Positions 1-15,997 of a stretch of DNA of 64,000 bases are shown piece after piece. The position numbers and the translations under genes are program-made. Positions within the stretch are counted from its first letter, which is position 1, and every line of letters begins with the position of its first letter. The notes below the pieces were generated by a model. The model did no database searches. It had not been told where the DNA came from and was given only the letters and a program-made list of their open reading frames with translations. The DNA comes from an uncultured Olsenella sp. (GTDB taxonomy: Bacteria > Actinomycetota > Coriobacteriia > Coriobacteriales > Atopobiaceae): NCBI GenBank assembly GCA_900316105.1, contig ONBR01000008.1, forward strand, positions 1 through 64,000, read 5' to 3'.

Positions 1-353
1 TTTGGATCGAGCAAGGCGACCAGGTCCTTCATGATGCGGTTCACGCAGTCCTCGTGGAACTCGCCGTAGTTGCGGTAGGAGAAGAGGTAGAGCTTGAGGC
101 TCTTGGACTCGGCCAGGTACTCGTCGGGCACGTAGGAGATGGTGATGGTAGCGAAGTCCGGCTGGCCAGTGATCGGGCAGAGGCTCGTGAACTCCGGGCA
201 ATTGAACTTGACGAAATAGTCGTTGCCAGGGTGCCTATTGGAGAAACGTTCCAACACGGAGGGATCGTAGTCGGAGGGGTAGTCCACGCCCTTCGCGCCC
301 AGGAGGGTGAGGCCCTCGCGCTCGCGGTGGTCGTCGGTCTGGTTGGTCGCCAT
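1..353 (-). CDS. queF: NADPH-dependent 7-cyano-7-deazaguanine reductase QueF (3'-truncated by window edge)
   Basis: About 117 residues of an enzyme that reduces the nitrile preQ0 to preQ1 in queuosine biosynthesis; a cytoplasmic protein of the tunnelling (T-fold) family. The translated part reads [19 protein letters not shown], which is the QueF signature with the catalytic Cys in the SLCP motif and the substrate-binding stretch after it; [17 protein letters not shown] is also typical. The short type I family is about 165 residues, so roughly the last 50 lie beyond base 1. The start is the ATG at 351-353. A GC hairpin with a T-rich tail lies about 55 bases upstream in the leader. No other queuosine gene is in the window. 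Confidence 0.93.
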   Translation of the reverse strand, partial: MATNQTDDHREREGLTLLGAKGVDYPSDYDPSVLERFSNRHPGNDYFVKFNCPEFTSLCPITGQPDFATITISYVPDEYLAESKSLKLYLFSYRNYGEFHEDCVNRIMKDLVALLDP

Positions 354-407
354 GGTGTCTCCTTGTCCGGTCGATGGCGTCTCGATATGCGCCAAGGCCG
401 GCAAGGA

Positions 408-440
408 AAGAAGGGGCTCCACGCGCATGCGCAGAGCCCC
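408..440 (-). terminator. Hairpin with T-rich tail in the queF leader
   Basis: A seven-base-pair GGGGCTC/GAGCCCC stem (413-419 with 434-440) followed on the minus strand by TTCTTTCC. It lies between the end of the DMT exporter (538) and queF (353), so it could end the exporter transcript or act as an attenuator before queF. I could not recognise a preQ1 aptamer upstream. Confidence 0.45.
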
Positions 441-537
441 GACACAGTATTCCCTCGGTAGCCCTGGTTTTGTTTAACGACAGGATGGTGCAAACGAACT
501 GTCGCCGCCCGAGGGTGCGGGCGGGCACGGCTGCCTA

Positions 538-1470
538 CTATACGCCTTTACGCGCGTGCGTGGAAAGAAAGCTCAGCAAAGACCCGGCGACCACCATCGC
601 CAGGCCCGCCCAAAAGGTCGGCGCAAGGGTGATTCCCAAGATGATCATGCTGGCCACGCTTGAACAGATCGGCGTCAGGTAGGAAAGCGTGGAGAGAGTC
701 GTCGGGTTGCCGCGCAAGATTCCCACGTTCCAGCAGAGATAGCCCAGGACCAGCACGACGGCGGTGAGCACCGGCATGATGAACGATGCGGGTCCCAGGG
801 GCACGAGCGGAACCTGCGGGCCTGCGAGGAGGCTCGTCACGCCCCAAACCGCCCAGCCGCTCACGAAGGTGGCGGTGAACATATAGGCCAGCGCATCCTT
901 GCCGCCCGATATCCGCGGTGTCACCACCGAGTAAGCGCTCCAGCACAGGGCGTCTCCCAGCGCGAAGGCGAAGGGAAGCGGGTTGGAGTAGATGTTGGCG
1001 GCGATGCTGGGCAGGTCGAGACCGGCATCCCCGCCGACGACTGTCGCGACGCCCAGGGTCGCAAGGACCGTCCCGGGGATGATGAGCCAATTGGCATGGG
1101 TGTCCCGGCCAAAGACGAGATTGCCCAGGACCGTGAGGGTGGGCCAGAGATAGTTGACGATGGTCACCTGCACCGTCTGGGCGGAGGTCGCGGCATGCCC
1201 GATCGCGAGACCCGTCAGGATGTCCGTTCCGGCAAAGAGCGCGCCGCTGACCAGCAGATAGCGCCATCCGTAGAACTGCGGCTCATGTGGCCTGCGGAGC
1301 AGGAAAGCCAGGGGCGCCGCAATAAGATAGATGACCGCGATGCCCAATTGCGGACCGAAGGCCTGTGTCGAAAGCCGTTCCAGGCCCGCCATCATGCCCC
1401 AGAAGACCATAGAGGCAGCACCTATGGCTGTGGCGCGCACCGTTGCGGCATCCTCGTTCGTCTTGCCCAC
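538..1470 (-). CDS. DMT-superfamily exporter, YddG-like (aromatic amino acid type)
   Basis: A 310-residue inner-membrane protein with about ten hydrophobic segments in two EamA-like halves, the expected size for the drug/metabolite transporter superfamily. The N-terminal stretch with FWGMMAGLERLST, the internal TIVNYLWPTLTVL and the C-terminal LCWNVGILRGNPTTLSTLSY match my memory of the YddG aromatic amino acid exporter group, but the substrate is inferred. The start is GTG at 1468-1470, preceded by AGGG at suitable spacing. It reads toward queF but is separated by a hairpin, so co-transcription is uncertain. Confidence 0.8.
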   Translation of the reverse strand: MGKTNEDAATVRATAIGAASMVFWGMMAGLERLSTQAFGPQLGIAVIYLIAAPLAFLLRRPHEPQFYGWRYLLVSGALFAGTDILTGLAIGHAATSAQTVQVTIVNYLWPTLTVLGNLVFGRDTHANWLIIPGTVLATLGVATVVGGDAGLDLPSIAANIYSNPLPFAFALGDALCWSAYSVVTPRISGGKDALAYMFTATFVSGWAVWGVTSLLAGPQVPLVPLGPASFIMPVLTAVVLVLGYLCWNVGILRGNPTTLSTLSYLTPICSSVASMIILGITLAPTFWAGLAMVVAGSLLSFLSTHARKGV

Positions 1471-1511
1471 CTGTACCCTATTCCCAACAGTGTGAATAAT
1501 GCCCGCCTATC

Positions 1512-2085
1512 CTACCTGCTTGCACGATAGATTGCACGGGTCCTCTCGTCCACGGAGGGGTATGCCCACACAAGCGGCACACTTTCGCCTGCAGCCAGTG
1601 CGCGGCCGATCGGCGTCGCCGCATCCCAGTCGGCGGCGTCGCGCAGGGCGATCGCGCGGGAAAACTCGTCGTCGGTCGGGAAGCGCAGGGCGGTGCCCTC
1701 CGCATTGAGCAGGTAGCTCTCGAAGGCGGTCGCGTAGTCACCGCCCACGGTGCGCACGCCGTCGAGGCGCGCGATGATGCCCGAGCAGAAAAGGTGGACG
1801 TCGTGGCACTGATAGCGTCCGTGGTGTCCACCCGTCGAGGCGCGCGATGATGCCCGAGCAGAAAAGGGCGAGGTCATCATCGGGACAGTCGCACACCGCC
1901 CGACGGAGCACGTAAGCCTCTGTCGCCTTCAGCACGCGCACAAACGCATCGCGGTCGATATCCTGCTGGTCGTAGGCGTCGTAAAAGGCGAGAAGGAGCG
2001 GACGGATCCGCGGCTCGCCCAGGAAGCGCAGACCCGCGAGCGTCTCGTCGATCTCGGCCGCAGAATCGCTCCCGGGCACCTGCTC
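1512..2085 (-). pseudogene. Remnant of a DUF262/GmrSD-type nuclease (C-terminal helical part), frameshifted
   Basis: Two overlapping frames together spell the C-terminal half of a DUF262 (GmrSD/DndB-like) protein. The first frame has RPLLLAFYDAYD, then FVRVLKATEAYVLRRAVC. The second has YATAFESYLLNAEGTALRFP followed by TDDEF and an RDAADW motif. Families with this core use the pattern 'esYvlRRaicg...tn...RFPTDeeF' in type IV restriction and anti-phage proteins. The frames are broken by a 73-base insertion carrying a second copy of a 36-base segment. The N-terminal ParB-like nuclease half and any DUF1524 HNH domain are absent. No promoter or start supports expression; I treat it as a decayed defence gene. 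Confidence 0.6.
1759..1867. repeat. 36-base perfect direct repeat inside the DUF262 remnant
   Basis: The 36 bases at 1759-1794 recur exactly at 1832-1867, separated by 37 unrelated bases. The 73-base offset is not a multiple of three, so it shifts the frame and makes the peptide LFCSGIIARLDG appear twice in different frames. This is the visible lesion in the remnant gene. Confidence 0.9.
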
Positions 2086-2460
2086 CCCCGTCGGCGTCGG
2101 AGTCCGCATCGGATTCCGCGTCGAGGTCGGAATCGTCATCGGCAGCAGGGACGCTCGCCTCGGGGGCGGGGGCGGGGGCGCCCTCACCGTCAGCAGGCTC
2201 GGCTGCAGCAGCCTCGGCGGCCTCGCGCTCCTCCTTCTCCTTCTTGAGGCGGGCGCGGCGCTCGGCGAACGTCTCCTCGTGCTCGGCGACGTGCGGCGCT
2301 TCCTCCAGATCGGCGTCCTCCTCGGCGCCGGCCTTGGCGGCCTCGCGCTTCTTCTTGGCCGCGTCGGGGTCGTTGATGGCCTCGGTCAAGGGGTCGACGA
2401 CCTCGGACTGCACGACCGAGGTGAAGCCCTCCTGTGCCTCGCGGAACTCGCTGCCGCCCC
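2086..2460 (-). pseudogene. Acidic, Ala/Glu-rich gene tail without an N-terminus; possibly TatA/TatB-like
   Basis: An open frame rich in Glu, Ala, Asp and Lys with a run of Asp/Ser/Ala repeats at its end. It begins without a convincing start codon or ribosome binding site, directly at a hairpin (2451-2474). Its first residues, EFREAQEGFTSVV followed by a helix with DPLTEA, resemble the amphipathic helix that follows the membrane anchor in TatA/TatB proteins, but the anchor itself is missing. The frame then runs out of register into the DUF262 remnant around 2085, so two broken genes appear to be joined. Identity is a guess; the low-complexity composition makes any assignment weak. Confidence 0.35.
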
Positions 2461-2480
2461 CTATGGGGCGGCAGTTTTTT
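2451..2480 (+). terminator. Strong plus-strand rho-independent terminator with no plus-strand gene before it
   Basis: A ten-base-pair perfect stem (2451-2460 with 2465-2474), CTAT loop and six T residues on the plus strand. No credible plus-strand gene lies upstream between 1 and 2450. See findings. Confidence 0.75.
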
Positions 2481-2483
2481 ATC

Positions 2484-2520
2484 GAAAGGAAAAGGCTCCC
2501 CTCCTTGCGAAGGGGAGCCT
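2484..2520 (-). terminator. rpoBC operon terminator
   Basis: A ten-base-pair stem AGGCTCCCCT/AGGGGAGCCT (2493-2502 with 2511-2520) followed on the minus strand by TTTTCCTTTC, 29 bases after the rpoC stop codon. Confidence 0.85.
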
Positions 2521-2548
2521 CTGTGATCCTAGGTGCTAGAGATGCCTA

Positions 2549-7081
<4,533 letters not shown>

Positions 7082-7086
7082 GTTCG

Positions 7087-10593
<3,507 letters not shown>

Positions 10594-10644
10594 CAGGCAC
10601 TTCCTCCTTCAAATGAGACAAAGCGGCAGTTGTCGCAAATATTA

Positions 10645-10673
10645 AAAGTACCTAATTCTAGCCCTGAGGTCAA
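10645..10673 (-). promoter_or_regulatory. Candidate rpoBC promoter
   Basis: TTGACC (10668-10673) and TACTTT (10645-10650) on the minus strand with a 17-base spacer, in an AT-rich stretch 52 bases before rpoB. The -10 match is poor (TAGAAT inside the spacer is closer to consensus but badly spaced), so this is tentative. Confidence 0.35.
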
Positions 10674-10822
10674 ATAAAAAGTCTTGACATATGTTCTTTT
10701 TTGGACTATGGAGCATATGCACTCGTTCTACCTGCACTTTTGCAAAAGCGATTATGGGAATGTTGTGGACGAAATCCTTGCCGCTCGGCACTATCCTCAA
10801 AGAAAAATGGCAGGTGAATCCC

Positions 10823-12160
10823 TCAGCCGTCAATCTCCGATTGTGCGATGCGGTTCACGTAGCCGCATTGCCTGCAACGCCAGCTATCGCGGATGTCGTC
10901 AAAGCCCTCCTGGGCATTGAGCAGGTCACCGCACTGGTCGCAGTACCACATCACTCCCGGATAGCGGTTGCCTGAGTACACGCCGTCGCCGTAGAGCTGC
11001 TGGCCACATGCCCGGCAGATCCAAAAGCCATCATTCGACTCAAACCCTGACTGGGCTTCCAGAATTGCCCCGCAGTTGGGGCAGACGGACACGTCCTGGA
11101 CGTCTCCCCCATCCTGTGCCTCGGCTTTGGTCAGCATCCTGACGGCCCTCCCAAATCTAGAGAGGCCAAAGGCAATCCTGCCCAGGAGCCTCCTCGGCGC
11201 AGGATGTCGTTCGTCCCCACCGTCTTCGTTCGGCTTCTCCATGCAAATGGCTGACCCATTCGCTGACGGGGACTCCGCCCAGGCCTCCTGCCCAGACGAA
11301 CCCGCGTCCATGAACGCGGACACGAGCGCCTTTCGCATGGCCTCGGCATTCTGGTAGCGGTCGTCGGGATCAAAGGCCGTCGCCTTGCGCGCGATCATGC
11401 AGAGACGTTGGTTCGAGCAGGCACCGCTAAACCCACGCTCCACGTCACCCTGAGCCGGCATGTGGCCCAGCAGGCAGTAGGCCAGGGTCATGCCCGTGGC
11501 ATAGGCGTCGGTCCTGACGTCGGTCTGCCTGATACCGTACTGCTCGGGAGCAGCAAAACCACTCGTGCCAAAGTGCCGAGTATCCGACTCGGCCCCTGGC
11601 TTGTACGAACGCGAGATGCCCAGGTCCACGAGCACGACCGCGGTAGGTGCCTCCCCTTCGCCCGTGCACATCACGTTGCTCGGCTTAACGTCCCTGTGGA
11701 TGACAGGCTCGTCCATTCCCCGATGCATCTCGGTCAGTGCCTCGCAAAGCTGGGGAATGACGATGGAGGCGATGGCGAGGCGATGACCCTCGTCGGCTCC
11801 TTCGATCCAGGCGTCAAGTGTCCGTCCCCGCACGTACTCCATAAGCACGAGCAGGTGGTCCACCTGGTCGGAGCAGAGGATGAGCCTTGGCAGATGGGCA
11901 AAGCGCCTGCCCTGTTGCTGGGCGTGGTAGAGGAGCTCGTATCCCCTCCCAGCGACACGTTCGTCTCTGCCACCAGGAAAGGTCTTGCGAACATAAGGTT
12001 CTAGTTCCCTACCGCTGACGCTCCGTAGGTAGACCAGGTCGGTCTTCTCCTGGCCCGACTCCTTGAGCACCCGCTCGACCCGCAGGTCTTCGACCAACGC
12101 CATGTCACGAAGATACTGGTCGAGTCCTGCCTCGAAGTCCTCGTCCCCACCACTTTCCAT
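10823..12160 (-). CDS. Soluble Ser/Thr protein kinase with two C-terminal zinc ribbons
   Basis: A 445-residue Hanks-type kinase. The catalytic loop HRDVKPSNVM is intact, the metal-binding DFG reads DLG (VDLGISRSY), and the activation segment ends GTSGFAAPEQYG. The glycine loop is poorly conserved. There is no membrane segment or PASTA domain. The last 90 residues carry two four-Cys ribbons (CPNCG...CRACG and CDQCG...CRQCG). I chose the ATG at 12158-12160 because GGAGGG lies four bases upstream; an in-frame GTG at 12199 would add 13 residues. It is divergent from the HTH gene at 12316, with which it shares a 155-base control region, suggesting a kinase-regulator pair. Substrates are unknown. 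Confidence 0.85.
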   Translation of the reverse strand: MESGGDEDFEAGLDQYLRDMALVEDLRVERVLKESGQEKTDLVYLRSVSGRELEPYVRKTFPGGRDERVAGRGYELLYHAQQQGRRFAHLPRLILCSDQVDHLLVLMEYVRGRTLDAWIEGADEGHRLAIASIVIPQLCEALTEMHRGMDEPVIHRDVKPSNVMCTGEGEAPTAVVLVDLGISRSYKPGAESDTRHFGTSGFAAPEQYGIRQTDVRTDAYATGMTLAYCLLGHMPAQGDVERGFSGACSNQRLCMIARKATAFDPDDRYQNAEAMRKALVSAFMDAGSSGQEAWAESPSANGSAICMEKPNEDGGDERHPAPRRLLGRIAFGLSRFGRAVRMLTKAEAQDGGDVQDVSVCPNCGAILEAQSGFESNDGFWICRACGQQLYGDGVYSGNRYPGVMWYCDQCGDLLNAQEGFDDIRDSWRCRQCGYVNRIAQSEIDG

Positions 12161-12315
12161 CCGCCCCTCCGCAACTCGCACACTAGCCTGTCTGCTCACA
12201 ACAATCTTATGGTATGCAGCGAGCAGACAACATGTACTAGCCAGCAGCTAATGTCACACGGCGCGCAAGGCATACCATGGATTATTGACGTACGAGCTCG
12301 TTGCTAGGAGACCAC

Positions 12316-12738
12316 ATGGAGGAAAAGCTTACCGAGGAGCTGCTCGAAGAGCTGCTCAGCGCCAAGAGCGTTGTCGACTTCATCGACAACCACGACTTCC
12401 CGGAGCGCACGCTCTCCGACTACCTGCAGGAGCTTCTTGCCGAGAAGCACCTCGAGCAGGCGGCCGTCGTGCGCATGGCCGACCTCGACACAACCTATGG
12501 CTATGACATCTTTCGCGGAATAAAGAAGCGTCCCGGTCGCGACAAGGTCCTCCAGATAGCCTTTGCGATGGCGCTCAGCCCACGCGAGACGGACCGGGCC
12601 CTTGAGCTCGCGGGGGCAAACTCCCTCTATCCCAAGGTCCGCCGCGATGCGGTCATCCTCTACTGTCTGGACCGAGGCACGTCCCTCCAGAAGGTCAACG
12701 AGGAGCTCTGGCGCTTCGGGGAAGAAACCATCTGCTGA
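12316..12738 (+). CDS. Helix-turn-helix-like protein paired with the kinase
   Basis: A 140-residue, mostly helical protein. Residues about 30-90 fit an XRE-type fold: a helix with LSDYLQELLAEK, a turn with VVRMADLDTTYGYDIFRGI, then KKRPGRDKVLQIAFAMALSP and DRALELAGANSLYP. It lacks obvious metal-binding or membrane features. The ATG at 12316 has AGGAG six bases upstream; a TTG at 12301 is less likely. It is divergent from the kinase gene and ends just before a strong bidirectional terminator. A frameshifted paralogue lies at 14301-14647. DNA binding is inferred from fold-like pattern only; its regulated genes are unknown. Confidence 0.65.
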   Translation: MEEKLTEELLEELLSAKSVVDFIDNHDFPERTLSDYLQELLAEKHLEQAAVVRMADLDTTYGYDIFRGIKKRPGRDKVLQIAFAMALSPRETDRALELAGANSLYPKVRRDAVILYCLDRGTSLQKVNEELWRFGEETIC

Positions 12739-12790
12739 GCCGCCCAATCCTGGAGATATCCTGTGGGTCGCGCAAGGCAAGAGATGCGGC

Positions 12791-12827
12791 AAGGCCAGCC
12801 GAGTCCGTCGACTCGACCGGCCTTTTC
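12791..12827. terminator. Bidirectional terminator between the HTH gene and the lipoprotein gene
   Basis: Outer stem AAGGCC/GGCCTT (12791-12796 with 12819-12824) and inner stem CGAGTC/GACTCG with a short loop, followed on the plus strand by TTTTCC. It can serve both convergent genes. Confidence 0.75.
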
Positions 12828-12831
12828 CAGC

Positions 12832-14094
12832 CTATTTCAGGCCTATTTGGCTCTTTGAGTTCACCTTGTCATTGAGGAAGGAAATCGTGCAGTTGGATCC
12901 CAGCGTCTTTCCGTCCCAGCTATAAATCTGCATCGAGCTACCCGCGATGTTCGTGTCGGAGACGAGCTGGCCTTCTCCGCCCATGATCGCCACGACGTCC
13001 TCGTAGCTCATGCCATTGCTCACCTTCTCGAATTGGGCCGCCGTTACCGCTGCAGCCGAATCTCCGCTAACGCCGATCTGAGTCTTGTTGACCACCTTGT
13101 CGTTGGTAAGGGTGACCTGTGCGATCCCCCAGCCGTTGGCCTCCCATTCGTACACGCGCGTGACCATGCCACCAGCATTGCTCTCGGACGTGAGTTTTCC
13201 CTCGGAGCCAAAGACGCCAACCACATCCTGGTAGCTCATGCCGTTTTGGACGGCCTTGAAGCTGTCGGCGTTCACGCCTGCAGCGGACTGCCCGCTTGCG
13301 CCCGAGTCTGTGCTTGTGGTAGTCACCTGCGGCATGGTTGGGTTTGGGTTCTTGCGGAAGCCGAGCACGCTGCCGTCGGGCGACATGATTACGAGAACCG
13401 CATTTCCGTTGATCATCAGAGCATAGTTGTCGCCGCCTATCGACAAGGACGCCGTACTAGGGTTCTTGAAGGTCCACGTGCCCGTAGGAGCGCCGTCCTT
13501 GGAGACAAGCAATGCCGTGGAATCGGCGTTCAGGGTCAGAACGAGATTGTTCCCGCTCTGACGTAAGGCATCATAGGTATCCTCCTTGTAGCTACCCTTG
13601 CTCGTCTTTGACGAGATGATCTCCCACTTGCCCAGCAGGGCATCCTGATAGTCCCCTGCAGTTGCCTTCGCGTCATCGTTCCTCGCGAAGGTCACCCTAG
13701 TTCCGTCCTCCCAGGAAGCAACCAGCTTGTCATCCTGAAGTTCCAGGTCTCCCCCATTGAGAATCTGGCCATCGGAGGAAAGTGAGCCTTTGTCCCCGGA
13801 AGCCTCCCAGCTGCCATCCTCCTCCTGGCCCCACTGGGAATAAGAGACCTTGCCTCCCTCATCGAGCCTCATCACGATGTCCAGGCCAAGGTCGCGCATC
13901 GCATCGCAAGCGTCTGCATTGTGCTCGTTGCCGGTGGAGTCGACCCAGCTTTCGACCTGCCAGGTCCCAGCGAACTTGTTGTCTGCACTCGACCCGCCAC
14001 TGCCGCCACACCCATATAGGCCAAGCAGGCACAGGGCGGCGGCGATTGTCACCACCACGCCCCATATTCGATGCCTTCCCACACGCATCATCAT
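12832..14094 (-). CDS. Four-domain lipoprotein: two lipocalin-like repeats and two BLIP/DUF3862-like repeats
   Basis: A 420-residue secreted lipoprotein. The N-terminus MMMRVGRHR is followed by a hydrophobic helix and the lipobox LYGC, so the mature protein starts with a lipidated Cys. Two repeats follow: FAGTWQVESW and LLGKWEIISS each begin an about 100-residue beta-rich unit of lipocalin type. Two further repeats contain NGMSYQDVVGVFGSEGKL and NGMSYEDVVAIMGGEGQL, the pattern of BLIP/DUF3862 (SmpA/OmlA-fold) domains. The start at 14094 has AAGGGAG upstream; a start at 14154 would put 20 residues before the signal peptide. The neighbouring kinase and HTH genes suggest a cell-envelope sensing role, which is inference. 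Confidence 0.8.
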   Translation of the reverse strand: MMMRVGRHRIWGVVVTIAAALCLLGLYGCGGSGGSSADNKFAGTWQVESWVDSTGNEHNADACDAMRDLGLDIVMRLDEGGKVSYSQWGQEEDGSWEASGDKGSLSSDGQILNGGDLELQDDKLVASWEDGTRVTFARNDDAKATAGDYQDALLGKWEIISSKTSKGSYKEDTYDALRQSGNNLVLTLNADSTALLVSKDGAPTGTWTFKNPSTASLSIGGDNYALMINGNAVLVIMSPDGSVLGFRKNPNPTMPQVTTTSTDSGASGQSAAGVNADSFKAVQNGMSYQDVVGVFGSEGKLTSESNAGGMVTRVYEWEANGWGIAQVTLTNDKVVNKTQIGVSGDSAAAVTAAQFEKVSNGMSYEDVVAIMGGEGQLVSDTNIAGSSMQIYSWDGKTLGSNCTISFLNDKVNSKSQIGLK

Positions 14095-14300
14095 GCTCCC
14101 TTCCTCGAAGGATTCCGATGATGCGACTGTACGAAGTGTTGGAAAGCTCGGCATTAGCCCACAGCTACGATTCGCCTTGCGGCTGCGTCAGACTGCACGG
14201 CCTGGAGTCCCGCAGGATTACCGTGCTCGGAGCTAATGCGCAACGGGAAATCCATGCCTAATATGCGTGCCATCAGCCCGACGGCGGAAGAGAGACGCCC

Positions 14301-14647
14301 ATGGTATACAGCAACAAGAACATGCTCGAGTTTCTTGGCCAGATATTGGACCAAAAGGGTGTCACGCCCGAGCGCGCATCGAGGATGGCCGGTTTGACAG
14401 TCGCGCGAGGTGCAGGCGTCTTTTCCGGAAGACGGCGGACCACACGCGACGAGCTCCTGCTCCTGTCTCTTGCGCTCGCCCTGGACACGGCAAGGGCAGA
14501 CAAGCTGCCGCGAATCGCAGGGCATGCCGCCCTCGACGAAAGGAACGAGCGAGATCAGATTGTCTCTCTTCCTGCCTCCAGAGAGGCAACTCTCCACAGA
14601 GGACGAACGAGCTCCTGCTGGCGGCAGGGCAAGAACCGCTCAACTAG
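14301..14647 (+). pseudogene. Frameshifted paralogue of the 12316 helix-turn-helix protein
   Basis: The frame starting at ATG 14301 gives LEFLGQILDQKGVTPERASR and further residues matching the 12316 protein (LSDYLQELLAEK, VVRMADL), but diverges after NERDQIV near 14565. The +1 neighbouring frame then continues the match with CLSSCLQRGNSPQRTNELLL and a stop at 14645-14647, aligning with CLDRGTSLQKVNEELW of the intact copy. A one-base change in the TCTCTCTTCC run explains the break. Either a true pseudogene or a sequencing error. A GAGAG precedes the ATG. Confidence 0.6.
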
Positions 14648-14730
14648 AAAGCGATTACACCCAGGCCGGGGAACTCGATAGGGGTGTCATCGCCGTTCGC
14701 GGACTCGATCCCATCCGCTGTCAAAGGGCA

Positions 14731-14767
14731 AAAACAAAAAGGAGCCAGGCCAAAGCCTGACTCCTTA
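14731..14767 (-). terminator. rplJL terminator
   Basis: A 12-base-pair stem (AAGGAGTCAGGC with GCCTGGCTCCTT on the minus strand, one mismatch) followed by TTTTTGTTTT, 22 bases after the rplL stop. Confidence 0.9.
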
Positions 14768-14789
14768 AGCGCTTATGAAAGCAACGAAG

Positions 14790-15167
14790 TTACTTGAGGG
14801 TGACCTCGGCGCCGGCCTCCTCGAGCTCCTTCTTGGCAGCCTCGGCGTCGTCCTTGGAAGCGCCCTCAATGATGACCTTGGGAGCGCCCTCGACGGCCTC
14901 CTTGGCCTCCTTCAGGCCAAGGCTGGTGAGCTTACGGACGACCTTGATGACGGCGATCTTGTTGGCGCCGAAGGAGGTCAGCTCAACGTCGAAGTTGGTC
15001 TTCTCCTCCTCAGCAGGAGCAGCGCCTGCTGCGGGAGCAGCAGCGACAGCAACGGGAGCAGCAGCGGAGACGCCAAAGACGTCCTCCAGCTCGTGAACCA
15101 GCTCGGAAAGCTCGAGGGCGGGCATCTCCTTGAGGGCCTCGATGATCTCATCCTTGGTGACAGCCAT
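14790..15167 (-). CDS. rplL: 50S ribosomal protein L7/L12
   Basis: A 125-residue stalk protein that recruits translation GTPases to the ribosome. The N-terminal dimerisation domain (about residues 1-35), an Ala-rich flexible hinge ([17 protein letters not shown]) and the globular C-terminal domain with [20 protein letters not shown] are all present. It follows rplJ by about 100 bases and ends before a strong terminator. As usual it should be made in excess over L10 and be controlled by the L10 leader upstream of rplJ. Confidence 0.98.
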   Translation of the reverse strand: MAVTKDEIIEALKEMPALELSELVHELEDVFGVSAAAPVAVAAAPAAGAAPAEEEKTNFDVELTSFGANKIAVIKVVRKLTSLGLKEAKEAVEGAPKVIIEGASKDDAEAAKKELEEAGAEVTLK

Positions 15168-15268
15168 GTCAATTCTCCTTTGGTAGGGGCATCCTTGTGA
15201 TACCCGAATCTATGTGAGTCAAACTAAAAACGTTCTGTAGTGCGGTAGTGCTCATAGACCGACGCAAG

Positions 15269-15787
15269 TTATGCGGCGTTCTTTTGGTCGGCCACTGCGC
15301 TGAGCGTGGTAACCAGACCACGTGCGGGGCCGGCTGCGACGGAAGCGATGCCCCTGAGAGGGCTTGCGACCACGTAGACCAGCTGAGCCATAAGCTCCTC
15401 GCGGCTTGCAAGCTCGGCGTAGGCCTTGGCGCTCTCGGCGTCGAGTGCCTGACCGTCCGCAATGCCACCGACCCACTCGATCTTGTTGAACTCCTCGGCC
15501 TTCTTCTTGATGACCTTGGCAGCGTCAACGGGGTCCTTCTCAAAGAAGACGTAAGCGCAGGTGCCCTTGAGGTTATCGAGCTCAGGCATCTCGGCGTCCT
15601 TAAGAGCAATCTTAACGATGTTGTTCTTGTACACCTTCATGTGAGCACCGGCCTCGGTGAGGGCGCGACGCAGCTCCTGGGTCTCCTTGACGGTCAGACC
15701 ACGGTAGTCGATGACGAAGAGGCCCTTGGAGTTGTCGACCGACTCCTTGACCTTCTCGAGCATGGCAACATTTGCACTGTTCGGCAT
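15269..15787 (-). CDS. rplJ: 50S ribosomal protein L10
   Basis: A 172-residue protein that anchors L7/L12 dimers to 23S rRNA. The N-terminal RNA-binding part contains LFVIDYRGLTVKETQELRRA, and the C-terminal helix that binds L12 dimers is present (LASREELMAQLVYVVASPLR). I start it at ATG 15785-15787, which has AAGGAGG eight bases upstream; an in-frame codon three residues earlier lies inside that ribosome binding site. It is preceded by an attenuated L10 leader and a good promoter. Confidence 0.97.
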   Translation of the reverse strand: MPNSANVAMLEKVKESVDNSKGLFVIDYRGLTVKETQELRRALTEAGAHMKVYKNNIVKIALKDAEMPELDNLKGTCAYVFFEKDPVDAAKVIKKKAEEFNKIEWVGGIADGQALDAESAKAYAELASREELMAQLVYVVASPLRGIASVAAGPARGLVTTLSAVADQKNAA

Positions 15788-15847
15788 GTAGTACACCTCC
15801 TTGATTACGATCTGGCACGAACCGCCGACGCGGGCGGGCCTTCACGT

Positions 15848-15995
15848 AAAAAAGACCCCGCATGGCGTAGCCAAAGCGGGGTCAGAGAAGACAAGGAGCT
15901 TGTTCTCTGTACCACCTCGGCAGGCGGGAGAATCCCATTAAGCCCAAAGGGCACCGGCTGTCTTTGGCAGCGGACGTGCTGTTTTTCCAACTCGG
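15848..15995 (-). promoter_or_regulatory. L10 leader (autoregulatory element) ending in an attenuator
   Basis: The minus strand carries the conserved CCTGCCGAGGTG segment with its partner region around TTAATGGGATTC, the L10-binding structure known from Firmicutes and Actinobacteria. It ends in a GACCCCGC/GCGGGGTC hairpin with six T residues (15848-15883), about 60 bases before rplJ. Binding of L10(L12)4 to the leader would favour the terminator. Confidence 0.8.
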
Positions 15996-15997
15996 TT

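Noticed and set aside
354-537. preQ1 riboswitch upstream of queF
   Set aside because: None of the class I, II or III consensus strings could be recognised; only the late hairpin is clear.
1759-1867. 36-base repeat as insertion-sequence ends
   Set aside because: It is a direct repeat only 37 bases apart with no transposase or inverted ends.
10691-10975. Plus-strand small gene after the promoter-like site
   Set aside because: No ribosome binding site and it overlaps the 3' end of the kinase gene in antisense.
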